Of a DNA stretch of 64,000 nt, positions 1 through 12,268 are shown in pieces. A program made the translations under genes and the position numbers. This DNA is from Cryptomeria japonica. Lineage: Eukaryota; Streptophyta; Pinopsida; Cupressales; Cupressaceae. Below the pieces are notes generated by a model that did no database searches, was not told the DNA's origin, and saw only the letters and a program-made list of their open reading frames with translations. The stretch lies in contig NC_081406.1 in NCBI RefSeq assembly GCF_030272615.1, forward strand, positions 218,496,997 through 218,560,996, given 5' to 3'. Positions within the stretch are counted from its first letter, which is position 1; each line of letters starts with the position of its first letter.

Positions 1-1190
1 GCATCTCAGAGTTAAAGAATCAACAAGATGACACCAAGGAGTGTCAATGTAAAGATCTAGCATCTAAGATAGAGGTAAAAGACAAAGAATATCAACAGCT
101 AGTTGGATAAATAGAGATTCGCTGAAATGACCTTGAGAATTGTCAGGATGAGCTCATGGTAAGAATCTGATTTGATGGCAGTAGTGATGCCTTGGACAAA
201 ATGTTGAAAAATAAAAAGCATGCCAAGGACACTGAAAGATTAGGAAGTGGTGTCAGTGAATGCTCCACCAACAAGAATATCCCCACAATGACATTCTGTT
301 TGTCTCCTCAAATGGAGATAACAAGGGACAAACCTTCATAGTTAGAAATGCTCCCCGAAAGAAGGTTGATCTAACCACAACCGGTAAAGACATGCAAATA
401 AGGATGAGTATCAGTGTTGCAAGGAGAAATAATGCAGATCCTAAAGGAAAAGGGAAGATGGGAGAAGACAACTTCACTGGAAGCAGGAACATGAGAAGAC
501 AACAAAGAAGACCTCCTACTAGTAGAGCACAAGGAAATGCTACCATCCACAAGTCAAGGCAAGTGTGGAAGAAGAAGGGATCTGATGGAAGAACTGCAGA
601 AGGTGAGCAACCTAGGGTCCATCCCCAGAGAAGTAGAAATGGAGATGCAAGACCGGTAAGATCTCCCCATGCATGGCAGAATAAGTTTGTAAGTTATAAA
701 CCTTTCTTCTCAGGTTATTGCTTTGCATGTAATGATCATGGCCATAGGGCAGAAGAATGTAGAAAGGGATCTAGAAGGAAAAATCTATGATCTCATAGAT
801 ATCATGCAAATGAGCAAAATGTTTCAAGGAGTAGAAACATGCATAATTCCTCTCCCGTTTGTTCAAATAGTGTTTGTTATAACTACAATGGTTTTGGCCA
901 TAGAGAGTTTGAATGTAGGAAGAGGAACTTGTAGTCATATGGAACCCGACATAGAAACTATGCTCAACATAGAAATGAATATAGAGCATATGGAAGTCAG
1001 AGACCTGCATGGAACCAAAGGAGACATATCCCTACAAGATCAAGAGGCCCACTGGTTTTGGTTGCCAGTCACAACAACATGACCAAAAGAAGATGGTCAA
1101 ACCGGTATGTTAGAAGATTCCCCAATCATGAGGTTGGGATGGATGTTGTGTGCTACCATAGCATTTCTTCCTGTTGTCATGCAAAATCCA
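1..1190 (+). pseudogene. gag-like remnant with zinc knuckles (Ret1)
   Basis: Charged, helix-like residues (a run ELKNQQDDTKECQ) are readable from base 9 to a stop near 106. A basic region at 260-790 ends in a classical retroviral zinc knuckle at 719-760 (CFACNDHGHRAEEC, spacing C-X2-C-X4-H-X4-C). A second knuckle in the same frame at 875-916 reads CYNYNGFGHREFEC, with the second cysteine changed to tyrosine, and a third degenerate Cys/His cluster lies near 1150. Zinc knuckles bind genomic RNA in Gag nucleocapsid. The frame is closed by many stops, so this is a pseudogene. Ret5 gag has the same plan (coiled coil, then tandem knuckles). Confidence 0.6.
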
Positions 1191-2470
1191 AAAATGTAAG
1201 GACAAATATGTAGAAGAAGGTAAGACCTTCTCCCAAGGTTGAAAATGGGAAGAAGAATGTGACCAAGTAGGCATGGAGGGAGAAGGAAGAAGATGCAACC
1301 ATGGATCGACACTATGCATTCAATGCATAGGTGATATCTCCTAAGGCGTATAGGAGATGAAGGACCTTAAGGGGAGTAGTACACTAACCTTATCATTCAT
1401 GCCCTCAGTGAAGAAGGACACATGGAAGGACAAGTTGTTGTTGGTATGAAGGAAGAAAATGAGAAGATAAGTGTGTGTAGTGGCTGCCTTGGCTACACAC
1501 TTGCAGATCTGACATAGATCACTACTGCATGTGTTAATAATTAGCATATTTACAATTGGCATTAGATGCCATTGACACAATATGTCAGGAGTTATAGGAA
1601 GGTGCTTCGGTAGTGACAATGGACCGGTACAAGAAACTGGTATGTGCAGGATGTTACTGGTAAGAATTCTAATAGGTTCTTGCAGGTTATGTAAGACAAT
1701 AAGGCTAGAGATCATTGCATTAGCCCCAGTAGCATGGAATGAGGAGTTTATGTCTCTGGTGGTGTTGATGAAGACCTGAATGACATATGTTGGCCCAATT
1801 GTTGATCATCCAGGCATGCATGTTTTTGGGCTAACCGGTTTGATTTATGGCATGATGATGACATTGTATGACATTGTATACATCCAAAATCATGTCACAG
1901 GCTGTGGTAGATATAATGGAGCTGAAAAATCATCAAATGATCACATTTGTATAGCTCAACCAGTATATGGAGAATATTGGAGCTCCGGTATTGGACCTGA
2001 CCGACATTGTGGACCTGAGATGTATAACTCAGGGGGAGTTCAAGGGTTCATAATATTGAATTGGGATGCTTGAACTTGTGAGGATATTGGCTTCCTCAAC
2101 TGCAGATGATGGAAATTATTGTAAGAGTACCCAGGAGAAGTTCATGATTGAGGGTATCTACTTTCCCAATTGGTTGCATTCATAGTACACTCACATTTGA
2201 CTCTAAAGATAAAATGGGATCAAATAGGGGATGTTGCAGTCTGACCGGCGGGTATGCTGTATTTATTGACACATCCTTGAACAATTGAGTGCTTCAACAA
2301 TTGGTATCAGATTAGTATGCTCAATTGGTGTTAGTCGGCGGTTGAGCCCTTCATCTCAAGTGTTGTAACTTGATAAGATGTAACATTGGTATTAGAGGGG
2401 AGAAAAATCTATGTTAGTGCCTGGTAGATACAAGGAGGAGAGAAACCCTGACAGTTCCCTTTGCCATTAT
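1191..2470 (+). other. degenerate internal region of Ret1
   Basis: No reading frame longer than about 100 codons and no recognisable protease, integrase, RT or RNase H motif on either strand. The position between the gag remnant and the PPTs is where pol or an extra ORF would sit, so pol is deleted or eroded past recognition. Confidence 0.5.
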
Positions 2471-2474
2471 TGTC

Positions 2475-2605
2475 AAAGGGGGAGAAAGATTATGTATTAC
2501 ACCGCATACTACATGTGTGAGAATCCATGGATCACACAAAGGGGGAGAGAGAATATGTAGTATGTTAGAGACTACATGTGTTGACATTAATGCCAAAGGG
2601 GGAGA
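2475..2605 (+). promoter_or_regulatory. three tandem polypurine tracts upstream of the Ret1 3' LTR
   Basis: AAAGGGGGAGA cores occur at 2475-2488, 2538-2551 and 2595-2605, spaced 63 and 57 bases. The last lies directly against the LTR start at 2607 and should be the functional plus-strand primer. The upstream copies look like duplicates or decoys. Ret2, Ret5 and Ret8 also have extra purine tracts in the same place. Confidence 0.65.
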
Positions 2606-2606
2606 T

Positions 2607-5061
2607 TGTTGGCATTGTGTTGTCATTGATAACAACCGAAATAGGATGGCTACCGATATGAGATATATGTGTTGCACTATTATGGATGCATACCAAATGT
2701 GATATATTTGATGTCACTTATTATTACAGGTCACTAGTAAGGGAGAGAATGTCATTCAATACAATGACCATTGGAGTCACCGGTATGATATATGGATAAG
2801 AGACCGAAATGATATAACAGCTGGTAAATGATGACATCCAAGATGTTGGGCTGTTGATTATGACAAAGAGGTGGAATGTTATCTAAATCACATCAACACA
2901 AGAGGAGAAGGATGTATAGGTCACCAGTATGTTGTATGGATGCAAAACAACTGACTCCCACCTGACAAAGATGCAGTCGCCAATTTGAAGAGATGTCTGA
3001 CAATAAATGTGCCTCAATCGGATCACATGTGTCTGTTTGAAGATATACTGCTCAAACAGGGAAGCCACATTGGTGCATTACAGGATGCAGATGACAAGGA
3101 TCCACTCCCACCAATAAGTGGAGCTTATCTCCTATTATACAAAGTGTGCATCATAGTTTAGTGAGATAAGACAAAAGAGTTAAAGGCAAGTGTTTGAAGG
3201 GTCACGTCGGATCTAATGGTGAATCACAAAGATGCCTCAAGTGCATGAAATCAGGGATATGCACTGGACCAACAGAGAAGGCATGTTGAGAAGCCAGTAC
3301 AGAGGAAGAAGTGATGGGATTGTCACTTTAACAAACCAATTGAGATGATGTTTGGGTTGATGAAGAAGTAGGCAAGACTGAGCAGTTGCAGATAGAGAGT
3401 GCAATAGGTATGCAAATGAATCAGATGGAAATAGTTGAAGGTTGATGACATGGTGTCATCAAAGGTGTTTACTAATAAGTATGTCCACCGATAATGTGGA
3501 AAAAGTGTAGATGCAGAAGAGTTCCATCTAATGAGGATGTGCATAAGGTAGGTTACCAAGTGTGCTAACCAGTTGAGTGTTCCACCTAAAGAGAAGCCAA
3601 GTGCAGAGTGATGGAAGACCAGTTAGGGTTTAATTGATAGAGTTAGTAAGCTGGTAGATGGAGCACCGGTATTATGTGTTGTTTGGTGACCGACATGATG
3701 ACCAAGCTAAGGTGCATGCCAATGATGATGACACGTAGGGCACAAGTGTCATGCATGCAAGGGTCGGTGAAGTATGGGTCAGTGAGGTAGCTGGCAGGTT
3801 GACATTTATGTTGACTACGTGTTTCATGGGATGCGCATCAACGGTTTGTGGCTTGAGGTCAGATGGACAACAAAGATCCAACAAAGATTGTTTGAGTAGA
3901 TCAAGGTAGGTGAAGGAAATTGTGAAGCCATTCTTGATGATCGACCAAGAAATCCGCTGATAGGTTAAAAGTAGGTTGCTAAAAATAGAAGGTGTGATCA
4001 GGAAGGCACGACACTGGAGAGATTGATTGATGAGTTATAGTTTATCAATCAAGGTGATCAAATCTCGTGAGATGTGATTGGATTTGGCTTGCCTCGAGGT
4101 CAATGAGTAAACCCTAACTTCCCAAAGTTTGAATTGATTTTTGGCAGGAAAACCAGTTTATAAATATGCAAGCCAAAATCAATGAAGGCTACCAATGAAT
4201 GAGATAGTGTTGTTGCATGTGAGAAGAAATCAGTCAAGTGCTCAATGAGTATCAGAGGAGAGACTGAGTGTGAGAGAGAATTGGGTTGAAGGGTTCAACC
4301 AACATCATTGAGGCAACCAATAGACAACCACTGGGTGTGACAGAAGAGAGAACTGACAGAGACCATACTGCTACAGAAGAGTTGTAGAAGATTGCAAAGA
4401 AGGCAAGCAGAGAACCGACAGAGTGTAGTATCAGTGGAGAGCAACAGTGTAGCAGAGAGAACTGATAGATAGCAGAACTGACAAAGAGAGAATCAAGAGA
4501 GAAGAAGAAGAGACTAAACAGGTGTAGGTGCAATAGAGAGTAAGGTTGCACCAGTGAGAGGGTGAGTAGAGAACCGCCAATGAATTGGATAGAAGATCTA
4601 GTAGAGAGATTTGAAGAAAAGTTACAAAATTCATTTGTAACAAGACTATTACTTTTGTACTTGAATATACTCATAGTATCCCGCTGAGTTGGAGCTCAGT
4701 GCAGGGGTTGTAGCTCCTTGGGTTGGTGCCCTAAATCAGGGGTTGGTTCTCCTTAGGTTGGTGCTCCTTGGGTTGGTGCCCTAAACATTGTAATCAAAGT
4801 TTCATTATGAGGCTGGATTGGAGTAGTAGACTCCAACAACATTTTTCACCGAGGTTTTTCCCATCATAGGTTTTCCTCATATATGCTAGTTTTATGTGAT
4901 GTCTCCTTCATGTGTGAGTGCATTTGTGTTTGTCTCACACCTAACTAGTAAGTCTACTTTCTGTTAGATATGATAACTGATATACACACATAGGATAGAT
5001 AAAGAGAAAATTTTGCAAACTACCGATTCACCGCCCTCTCAGTGGTTCATTGTGTCTAACA
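2607..5061 (+). repeat. 3' LTR of Ret1 (about 2.45 kb)
   Basis: Begins TGTTGGCATTG right after the PPT and ends TCTAACA. It has a TATA-like box at 4158-4166 and a rearranged GT-rich stretch (GGTTGGTGCCCTAAA repeated) at 4700-4790. The two hairpins shared with the other LTRs are present: GAGG/CCTC around 4850-4880 and AACTACCGA/TCAGTGGTT at 5018-5047. It is much longer than the other LTRs here (0.85-1.07 kb); internal insertions are possible but not resolved by eye. Confidence 0.65.
4158..4166 (+). promoter_or_regulatory. TATA-like box in the Ret1 LTR
   Basis: TTATAAATA lies in the 3' third of the LTR, where a U3 promoter would be expected. It is followed by the presumed R/U5 region carrying the conserved hairpins. 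Confidence 0.4.
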
Positions 5062-5177
5062 CTAGTTTGTTAGGGTCAAATCTTAAAGGTAAGGCAATTT
5101 TGCCTATTCCCCATTAAGTGGACCTGGAGTCTGGGTTTTGTTCCATTTCTATTCTGGATTGTATCGTGGAAAAGAAT

Positions 5178-6335
5178 ATGGATAACCTGGCCTCTATCCT
5201 AGTTGGTAAGTTTGTTGGTCCTTGTCCTAATATTGAAACTGTTAGAGCTTGGGTGACTTGAAAATGGAATGGAAAGGGTCAGATAGATGTGGTTGCGATG
5301 TCCAATGATTTTTCCTCTTTTTTCTTTGTCTGTGAGAAAGACCTACGCTGTGTATTGGCGGGCGACCCCTGGATGCTAGGAAAATCCTTGTTGGCTCTCA
5401 AAAAATGGGAATCAGGCTTCAACCTGAAATAATGGGAATGTAATGAGGCTCCTATATGAGTGCGGTTGTTGGGTTTTCCTATGGATTATTGGGGTGAAGA
5501 AATCTTTGTTCAGATTGCAACGTGCTTCAGTGAGCTCCTTTCAATTGATTCAATGACTTCTTTTAAGCACCTGGTATATGCTAGAATATGTGTGAATGTA
5601 AAACAATCTGCTAACCTGCCAAATGAGATTGACTTGTTCTCAAAACTGGGTAGATGGGTTTGGAAAGTGGAGTATGAATCTATTCCCTTTTCTTTCTTTC
5701 ACTGTAAAAAAGTTGGATAGTGGGCTAGGGAACGTCGTTCTAAGTCTAAGTCTAAGAAGATCTAGAAAAAGAAAGATGAGATGTCGGGAGTGGACTAGGT
5801 GGAACCCTTGCCTTTTGGTTCCCCTCCAAGCTTAAATGGAGTGAGTTATGCTCTGACTGCTCTTGTTGATGTGCCAGATCCAAACCCTTTAAATATGGAT
5901 CCATCTAGTGAGGAAGGGGTTGTAGGGGAAATTTTGACTCCTGAGGAGATTTCTCATGGGGATGAGATTTCGATGGAGGTTAATGGGGAGCAGGATAACC
6001 CCATCTACCTAGTTGTTGAAGTCAGTAACTCTATGGAGACAAGGCTGTAGGCTGATAATTTTATGTAATATGCTCTGGAAAACTCAAATCCATTTATAGA
6101 AGTCAGAGCTAAGAATAGAAGAAGGAATTCCCCAAATGGTCATAACTCAACACTAGTGTCCAGTGGAGTTAAAACTAGAAAATGACAAAAGGCAGACTAT
6201 GGGTCTGATTTGAAGGGAGTGGGGAGGACACCCATTGCGATTAGCAGAGACAAACATAGTTGGGCGTCCATTGCTAATGGATCCTAGAGAACATTAGAGG
6301 ACATGGGGATTGGCTCCCCCTCTCCAATCAAATGA
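5178..6335 (+). pseudogene. LINE ORF1: DUF4283-type RNA-binding protein
   Basis: One frame runs from ATG 5178 to TGA 6333-6335, about 385 codons, interrupted by several in-frame stops but no frameshift. Codons from about 5280 read FVCEKDLRCVLAGDPWML and then VRLLGFPMDYW, FVQIATCF and FHCKKVG, the DUF4283 plus zinc-knuckle-like pattern of plant LINE ORF1/Gag proteins. The knuckle is degenerate and is followed by an RSKSKSKK basic tract and an acidic tail. The family is thought to be an RNA-binding chaperone in the LINE RNP. An upstream in-frame extension to about 5120 is possible. The last codon overlaps ORF2 as ATGA. Confidence 0.75.
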
Positions 6336-9300
6336 AAGTTATATCCTAGAATATTAGGGGACTGAATCATCCCCACAAGCATAATCTTCTATCCAACTTG
6401 ATTAGAGATCATAAGCTGGATATTTGTCTTGTTCAAGAAACCAAAACACCTAGTTGTAAAGTGGAAAAGATTAAATTGGCTGGTTTTAGAGACTACGGGA
6501 CTCATTGTGTTGATGATGTTGGGTCATCTGGTAGAATTGCCACTTTCTGGAATCCTAGATTATTAACTGGTAATATTGTCTTAACTTCTCCTAATCACAT
6601 AACTACTAGATCTACCAGTCTTAAAGATGAGTCTTCTTGGATCATATCCAATATCTATGCCCCAAATGGGAAAAATGCTAGAAAAGTTCTTTGGTCCTCG
6701 ATCATTAATGCTAGATTGGCCTTCCCTAATGAGAAATGTATCTTATTGGGGGATTTTAACACTCCTCTATCTACTTTGGATAAGTCTAGTGGGATGTCGA
6801 TTTCAGATGCCAATAGACAGGACCTTGCAGACATGATGAACTCTCTGGGATTGTTAGACCTGGATCTCCTTGGGGCTAAATTCACTTTGTCTAACAAGAG
6901 AAGTGGGCGGGGCCTCATTCAAGTTAAGCTGGACCGGGGTATTATCTCTCCTAAGTGGATTCAAGATGCTTCATGTAGGCTAAATTCACTTTTTAGAATT
7001 GGTTCTAACCAATTCCCTATCAGTCTAAGTGTGTCCGCTTTGACTGGGAGGAAATCTTTCCCCTTCCAGTTTGAGAAGATGTGGTTGTTAGATTCAAAAA
7101 TACATGACAAAATTTATGATTGGTGGAATGTTCATATTTAGGGGACTGCAATGTTTAGAGTGGCTAAGAAACTCTCCAACGTCAAGTCCAAAATTCAATA
7201 CTAGAACAAAGCCTCTTTCGGTAATATTTTTCAGATAAAAGAGAAGCTCAAGAAGGATCCAGATGATGTCCAAAATCAGATTCGAGATTTTGGGTATGAT
7301 CTTGTGATTATGGATAAAGAAATTGAGTTATTAACCAAACTTCATGATATCATCTCCAAGGAGCAGGAATTTTGGAAGCAGAGGTCTAGAGCTTTATGGC
7401 TCAAATGTGGTGATAGAAATACACAGTTTTTTCATATGACCACTCTCAAACATAGGACATCAAAGAGAATCAACAAAATCTTGGTGGATCAATGCTGGAT
7501 TGATAAGCATGAGGAGCTGAACCAGAAAGTTATTATATATTTCTCTCTTCTTTCCGATGATGGTCCTCTTGATGATAATGCTCAAGATGAGATCACGCGG
7601 GAGTTTAGTAGCACCATCTCTCAGGACATGAATAAGGAGCTAACCATAATTCCCTTCCATGAAGAGGTCAAAGTTGTGGTCTTCTCTTTTGAAGATTATA
7701 AGGTTCCTGGCCCTGATGGTTTCCCTATGTTTTTTTTCCAAAACTTTTGGCAGATTATTGGTTCTGATGTTGTGGATGCTACGAGAGATTTTTTTGGTTC
7801 CAGATTGCTTCTTAAGGAGTTTAATGCCACCTTTTTTGTCCTTATCCCCAAAAATTCTGATGCCAACTCTTTTCAGAACTTTAGACCCACTAGTTTATGC
7901 CAATTCGATCTATAAAATCTTCACTAAGATTCGTGTGTTCAGGCTTAAGAAAATCCTCCCTTCTTTAATTTTGAAGCATCAGAATGGGTTTATCCCTAGT
8001 AGACAGATTTTGGATTCTATTATTGTGGTTCATGAAAATATCCACTCCTTATCTATCAATAAGAAGCCTAGTTTTTTGTTGAAGGTCAATTGGAAAATTT
8101 TGTTTAAAATGCTTCGATCCTTTGGCTTTGGAAATCAGTTCATCCAGCTAGTTAATCAGTGTGTGTCTACTCCTAAATTTTTGGTTCTAATCAATGGCTC
8201 TGTGTCTAGTTTCTTCTCTACGTCGAGGGGTATTAGACAAGGGGATCCTCTTTTCCCTTTCCTTTTTATTATGATGAGTGAAGTGTTCAACAAAATTATC
8301 CAAAAAGAAGTTAGAAAGATAAACATGTTGGGTTTACGACCCTCTTCCCAAACTACAATTTGTGGATGATACCTTGTTGATGGGGGAAAGATCAATTAAA
8401 GAAGAAAAAACTCTTAAAGTTATCCTGGATATATATGAGAAAGGAACTGGGCAAAAAATCAACATTTCTAAAAGGTCCATTTTTTTCATGAATAGCCCTA
8501 AGCATGGAAAAATGAAGATTGTCAATATTTTGGGTTGTAAGATGGCAGCCCTTCCTGATTCATATTTGGGCTTACCCCTATGTGTGGGACCTACCTCAGA
8601 TTCATTTTGGTCTAGTCCGATTGATAGATTCCAAAACAAGTTGGCTGGATGGAAAGGGGCTTTGTTAAATCAAGCTAGTAAACTTCAGTTGATCAAGGCT
8701 TTGCTTCAAAATCTTTTGGTCTATGCTATGAGTATCTATAAAATCTCTGTCAAATTTTCTGATAGAATGGAAAGAATACATAATCATTTTCTTTGGTCAG
8801 GAACTAAATCCAAGAATAGACTTCATTTAGTTGCATGGGACAAAGTCTGTTTACCCAAAAATAGGGGAGGTATGGACATAAGGCATTTGAGAGACTTCAA
8901 CAAGGATCTAATGGCTAAGCAATTTTGGAGATCTTTAAAGGAGAGTAATGAATGGATTGATATTTTCAAGGGAAAATACCAAATTCATGGTTTCTAAAGG
9001 ATTTTGGAAAATTATACCCTACCGACTTCAACTTCTAATCTATGGAACAATTTCTTCAGTTCCAATCCCATTATCAATCAAGGAAGCAAATGGGTTCTAG
9101 GGAATGGGAGAAATATCAGGTTTTGGGATGATTGATGGATGGGAGAGGGGTCATTTTCTGATTCATTGTGGGCTCCCCAATTCAAAGAAAAATGCATTAG
9201 ATTGATTGGTGCCTGGGTGGCAAATTATATCAGAGATGGAGTTTGGGTGGACCTCACAAGGTTTGATGCTTCTTTGGCACCTTTACAACCTTGGCTTAAC

Positions 9301-10523
9301 CTGATCCAAATCTCCTCCTCTCAGGTGGAGTACTTGGTCATTTGGAATGGGTCTACTTCTCGATAATTCATGGTGGCCGATGCTTTCAAGATCATTACTA
9401 TGTCTTTTTCTCATGTCCCCTTTTGGGCAGGAGTTTGGAATAAGCTCTTAATTCCTAAAATTACATTTTGTTCTGGCCGTTTATGCACGATAAGATCTCT
9501 ACCACTAATAATATATGTAAACATGGTCTCCCCATCACCAATAGATGTTTTTTATGTAAAGAAGAAGATGAAAAAAGTTAGACATCTTCTCTTACATTGT
9601 TCCTTTGCTAGGGATATTTAGGGTTTCTTCCTCAATATGTGGACGAATAATTGGGTCTCCCCTAATTCTATATAGAAATTTTGGTGCCAATGGAAGTGCC
9701 CCTTTGGTAACCATGCACTTGGTATTCTATGAAACATCTCCTTGATGCACATTGCCTGGGGTATATGGAAGGAAAGGAATAATAGGGTTTTCAGAGATAT
9801 GGAGTCCACGACTCAAGTAGTGGGGATCAGAATAAGGAATGCTATTAAGGAAAACTTTCTCAATTATTGCCTCGATAGGAAAAATGACCCTCCACTTGAT
9901 TCTAACTAGGAGGAATGGGACACTATAAAAAGATGGCATATTTGTTGGAATATCTATGTTCTTGTCTATAAAATAAAACATAGCAGAGTGAATGTTTTAT
10001 GGCATCTGCCTGCTCTGGGGTGGATCAAAATCAATATCGATGGGGCGGCCAAGGGAAATATTGGGCCAACATGTTGTGGGGGAGTGGCAAGGAATTATTT
10101 GGGTTTCTGGTCTCTGCGGTGGTGCTCCCTTTGGGCACCTAGACTAACTATTATGTGAAGGCCAACATTGCCTACATAGGGATACACATGGTGAGCAAGG
10201 AAGGTTTTAGATGGGTTTGGTTGGAAAGTGACTCGCTCAACATTGTGAAGTGCATCAGGTGTAGTATGGAGCCAAGCTGGACTAATTTGAACTTGATTAA
10301 GGATTGTCTTGAAATGATTGCCAATATGGAGGAGTTCAAGATTTCACACTTTTTTTGGGAAGGAAATAAACCAGCGGATCATGTTACCAACTTGGATATT
10401 GAAAATGTGGTGATTAGATGTTGGAGAGGAAGGGAAACCTTCCTAAAAACTCTGTGCGACCTGGCAAGAAATGATACTGATATCTTTGACCTTACAAATG
10501 AATTCAATGATGAGAGATTATGA
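6332..10523 (+). pseudogene. LINE ORF2: endonuclease, reverse transcriptase, zf-RVT and RNase H
   Basis: ATG 6332 overlaps the ORF1 stop. Endonuclease (to about 7140): NIRGLN, VQETK, SNIYAPNG and GDFN are visible, but the usual SDH near the end reads SNQFPISL, so catalytic residues are lost. RT (about 7340-9000): PGPDGF, FRPTSLC, QNGFIPSRQI, SRGIRQGDPL and FVDDTLL. Frameshifts lie near 7900 (extra base) and 8335-8345. A zf-RVT-like region at about 9420-9620 (KITF, CKHG, VRHLLLHCSFA) switches frame and back. RNase H-like (RVT_3): NIDGAAKGN near 10035 and LESDS near 10220. In-frame stops at 6347, 7139 and others. This is the target-primed reverse transcription enzyme of the element, now inactive. 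Confidence 0.85.
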
Positions 10524-10666
10524 TGGGATGAGAACCCTTGGGAAGGTATTTCAAATTATTACCACTTTGAGAAGCTCTAGAAACTTTAGCTCATCTTGTT
10601 TCTGGTTTAGTTTTTTTTTTGGTTTTGCGCCTAGTTTGCAGTTGTCTGGATTGCTTGCATAACAAG

Positions 10667-12268
10667 ATGGGTGGTGACAAGAATAGGCATGAACCCATGA
10701 CCTATGATACATGGCAGAAGAATAAGGGGGTATGGGAGGAAATCTCTGATGGTGGGATGGTTCCCTATTTAGAGAGATTACATGGTAACTCTGCCCTGGT
10801 TACTAAAAGCTTTGTCAAAGGGTGGAAAAAGGGTATGTTGGTTGTTTATGGGGTAGAATTCCATGTTGACGAAACCCCGGTTGCCGCTGTTACTAGACTT
10901 ACTACCGAGGGCAAGAGATTTTATAGAGAGGGGAAGTCTGGTGAGGAGGCCATCACTAATTTTTTTGACAAGGAAAAGGAACAACAGAGGGTGACTAAAA
11001 TGGCAGATGGTGGCTACAACAAAAAAGATCTGAATTCTCTATGGGCTGACATGGTGGAATTCATCATGAGGTATATCACTCTTGATGGCAGATTTGCTAG
11101 TATTTTCTCGTATCATTTTATAATTTTAAACTATTTTAGGTATGGTAAAATTATATCCATCCCGTTCTACTTGGCTTCATCCTTGGAAAATAGTTTAGAC
11201 AAACATGCTTAGAACTAGGATAATCCAATGCTTCATGAGGGGCTTATCATGTTAATCAAGGAGTATGCCAAAGCTCATGAAGTGAAACCTTTGTCCATAG
11301 ATAAAACCCACATTTCTTCCTCTAACCCTGAGGTGTAGTTTGTTTTTTATACGAAGATGGATGAGGAGGATAGTGTCAATGTCCTTGATTGGCATGATAT
11401 TAAGGATTCAGAGGACCCTGAGTATAGACCAGAGAAATAAGGAGAGCCTATGATGACCCCTGGAACTAACAACAGTAGGAAAATCAATCCTCCTAGGTGG
11501 GCAACAAGCAAGTTTAAGTTCAACAATAGGAAAATGCAAGACTTGGAGCCACCCATCAGGGAGAAAATACAATTGACCAAGTCGAGCGGGTCCAAAGACA
11601 AGGACCACGAGATTATGTTAGACATCCCCATCAATGTGGATAATGAGGAATAGGGGACCATGAATAAAGAAAATGAAGGTGGTCAAAAGGGGGAGAAGGT
11701 GTTGGAAGACTTGATTTTGGAGGTCACTTGGGGCTAGGAGAGATGCTGGAGGTGGGTTGGTAAGGAAATTGGAACCCTAAAAGATGGGATTAAGGACTGT
11801 ATTGATACTTTCATGATTTTCCTTGGGCCTAGTAAAACTGAGAAGCTCATGAGATTGACTCAAAAGTTGTCTCAAGATGTTGAAACTATGAAGATCAACC
11901 ATGAGCGCAAAATTGATAAGATGGAAGAGTATGTGGTTGACATCAAAGACAACCTGAATAATCTAGTGGAAATTAGCAAGGAGGCGATGAATAACATCAT
12001 TGAGGGTTTGAAAAAATCAATTCCATTATTGCAAACTGTAGAACCAGACCCATACCAAGTGATCCTCCCTTGGGGGAAAAATAGAAAAAAGAATGCTTCA
12101 TAGGGTGGCGAGAGTGTTGTTGGAGGAAATACTATCTCGGGTCCTTGTACTAAGACCAGGAGCCGGAGCCAAGAACAGGGTAGCTCCAGATTTATCATGG
12201 AGGATCTGGACAAAATCAACAAGAAGATTATTCAGAAGAATTCTAAACTAGTGCACTCTCTCAATTGA
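10667..12268 (+). pseudogene. LINE ORF3: extra protein with coiled coil, between RNase H and 3' UTR
   Basis: From ATG 10667 one frame runs 533 codons to TGA 12266-12268 with seven in-frame stops (11210, 11216, 11336, 11438, 11651, 11735, 12101) and no frameshift. The N-terminal ~180 residues (YDTWQKNKGVWEE, SFVKGWKKG, VYGVEFHVDE, TTEGKRFYR) look like a gag-like plant transposon protein domain I have seen in other plant elements; I cannot name a family. A coiled coil follows around codons 380-470 (KLMRLTQKLSQDVETMK). The basic C-terminus includes KTRSRSQ. Function unknown; an extra ORF after RNase H is unusual for plant L1 elements. It could be captured sequence. Confidence 0.6.

Larger units (their letters stand above)
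1..5061 (+). mobile_element. Ret1: 3' portion of a non-autonomous LTR retrotransposon
   Basis: Sense strand is +. The left part holds a gag-like remnant with CCHC zinc knuckles. It is followed by about 1.4 kb of degenerate internal sequence without recognisable protease, integrase or RT, then purine tracts AAAGGGGGAGA and a long LTR that opens TGTTGGCATTG and closes TCTAACA. The 5' LTR lies outside the window. PPT type, LTR termini and U5 hairpins match the minus-strand elements Ret2, Ret3, Ret5, Ret8 and Ret10, so I place it in the same broad iMet-primed, copia-like group (inference). Its 3' end abuts the LINE. Confidence 0.7.

Noticed and set aside
253-552. Hydrophobic 99-codon minus-strand ORF with membrane-like segments
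   Set aside because: It is the antisense of the basic region of the Ret1 gag remnant; lysine/arginine codons read backwards give Leu/Phe-rich peptides.
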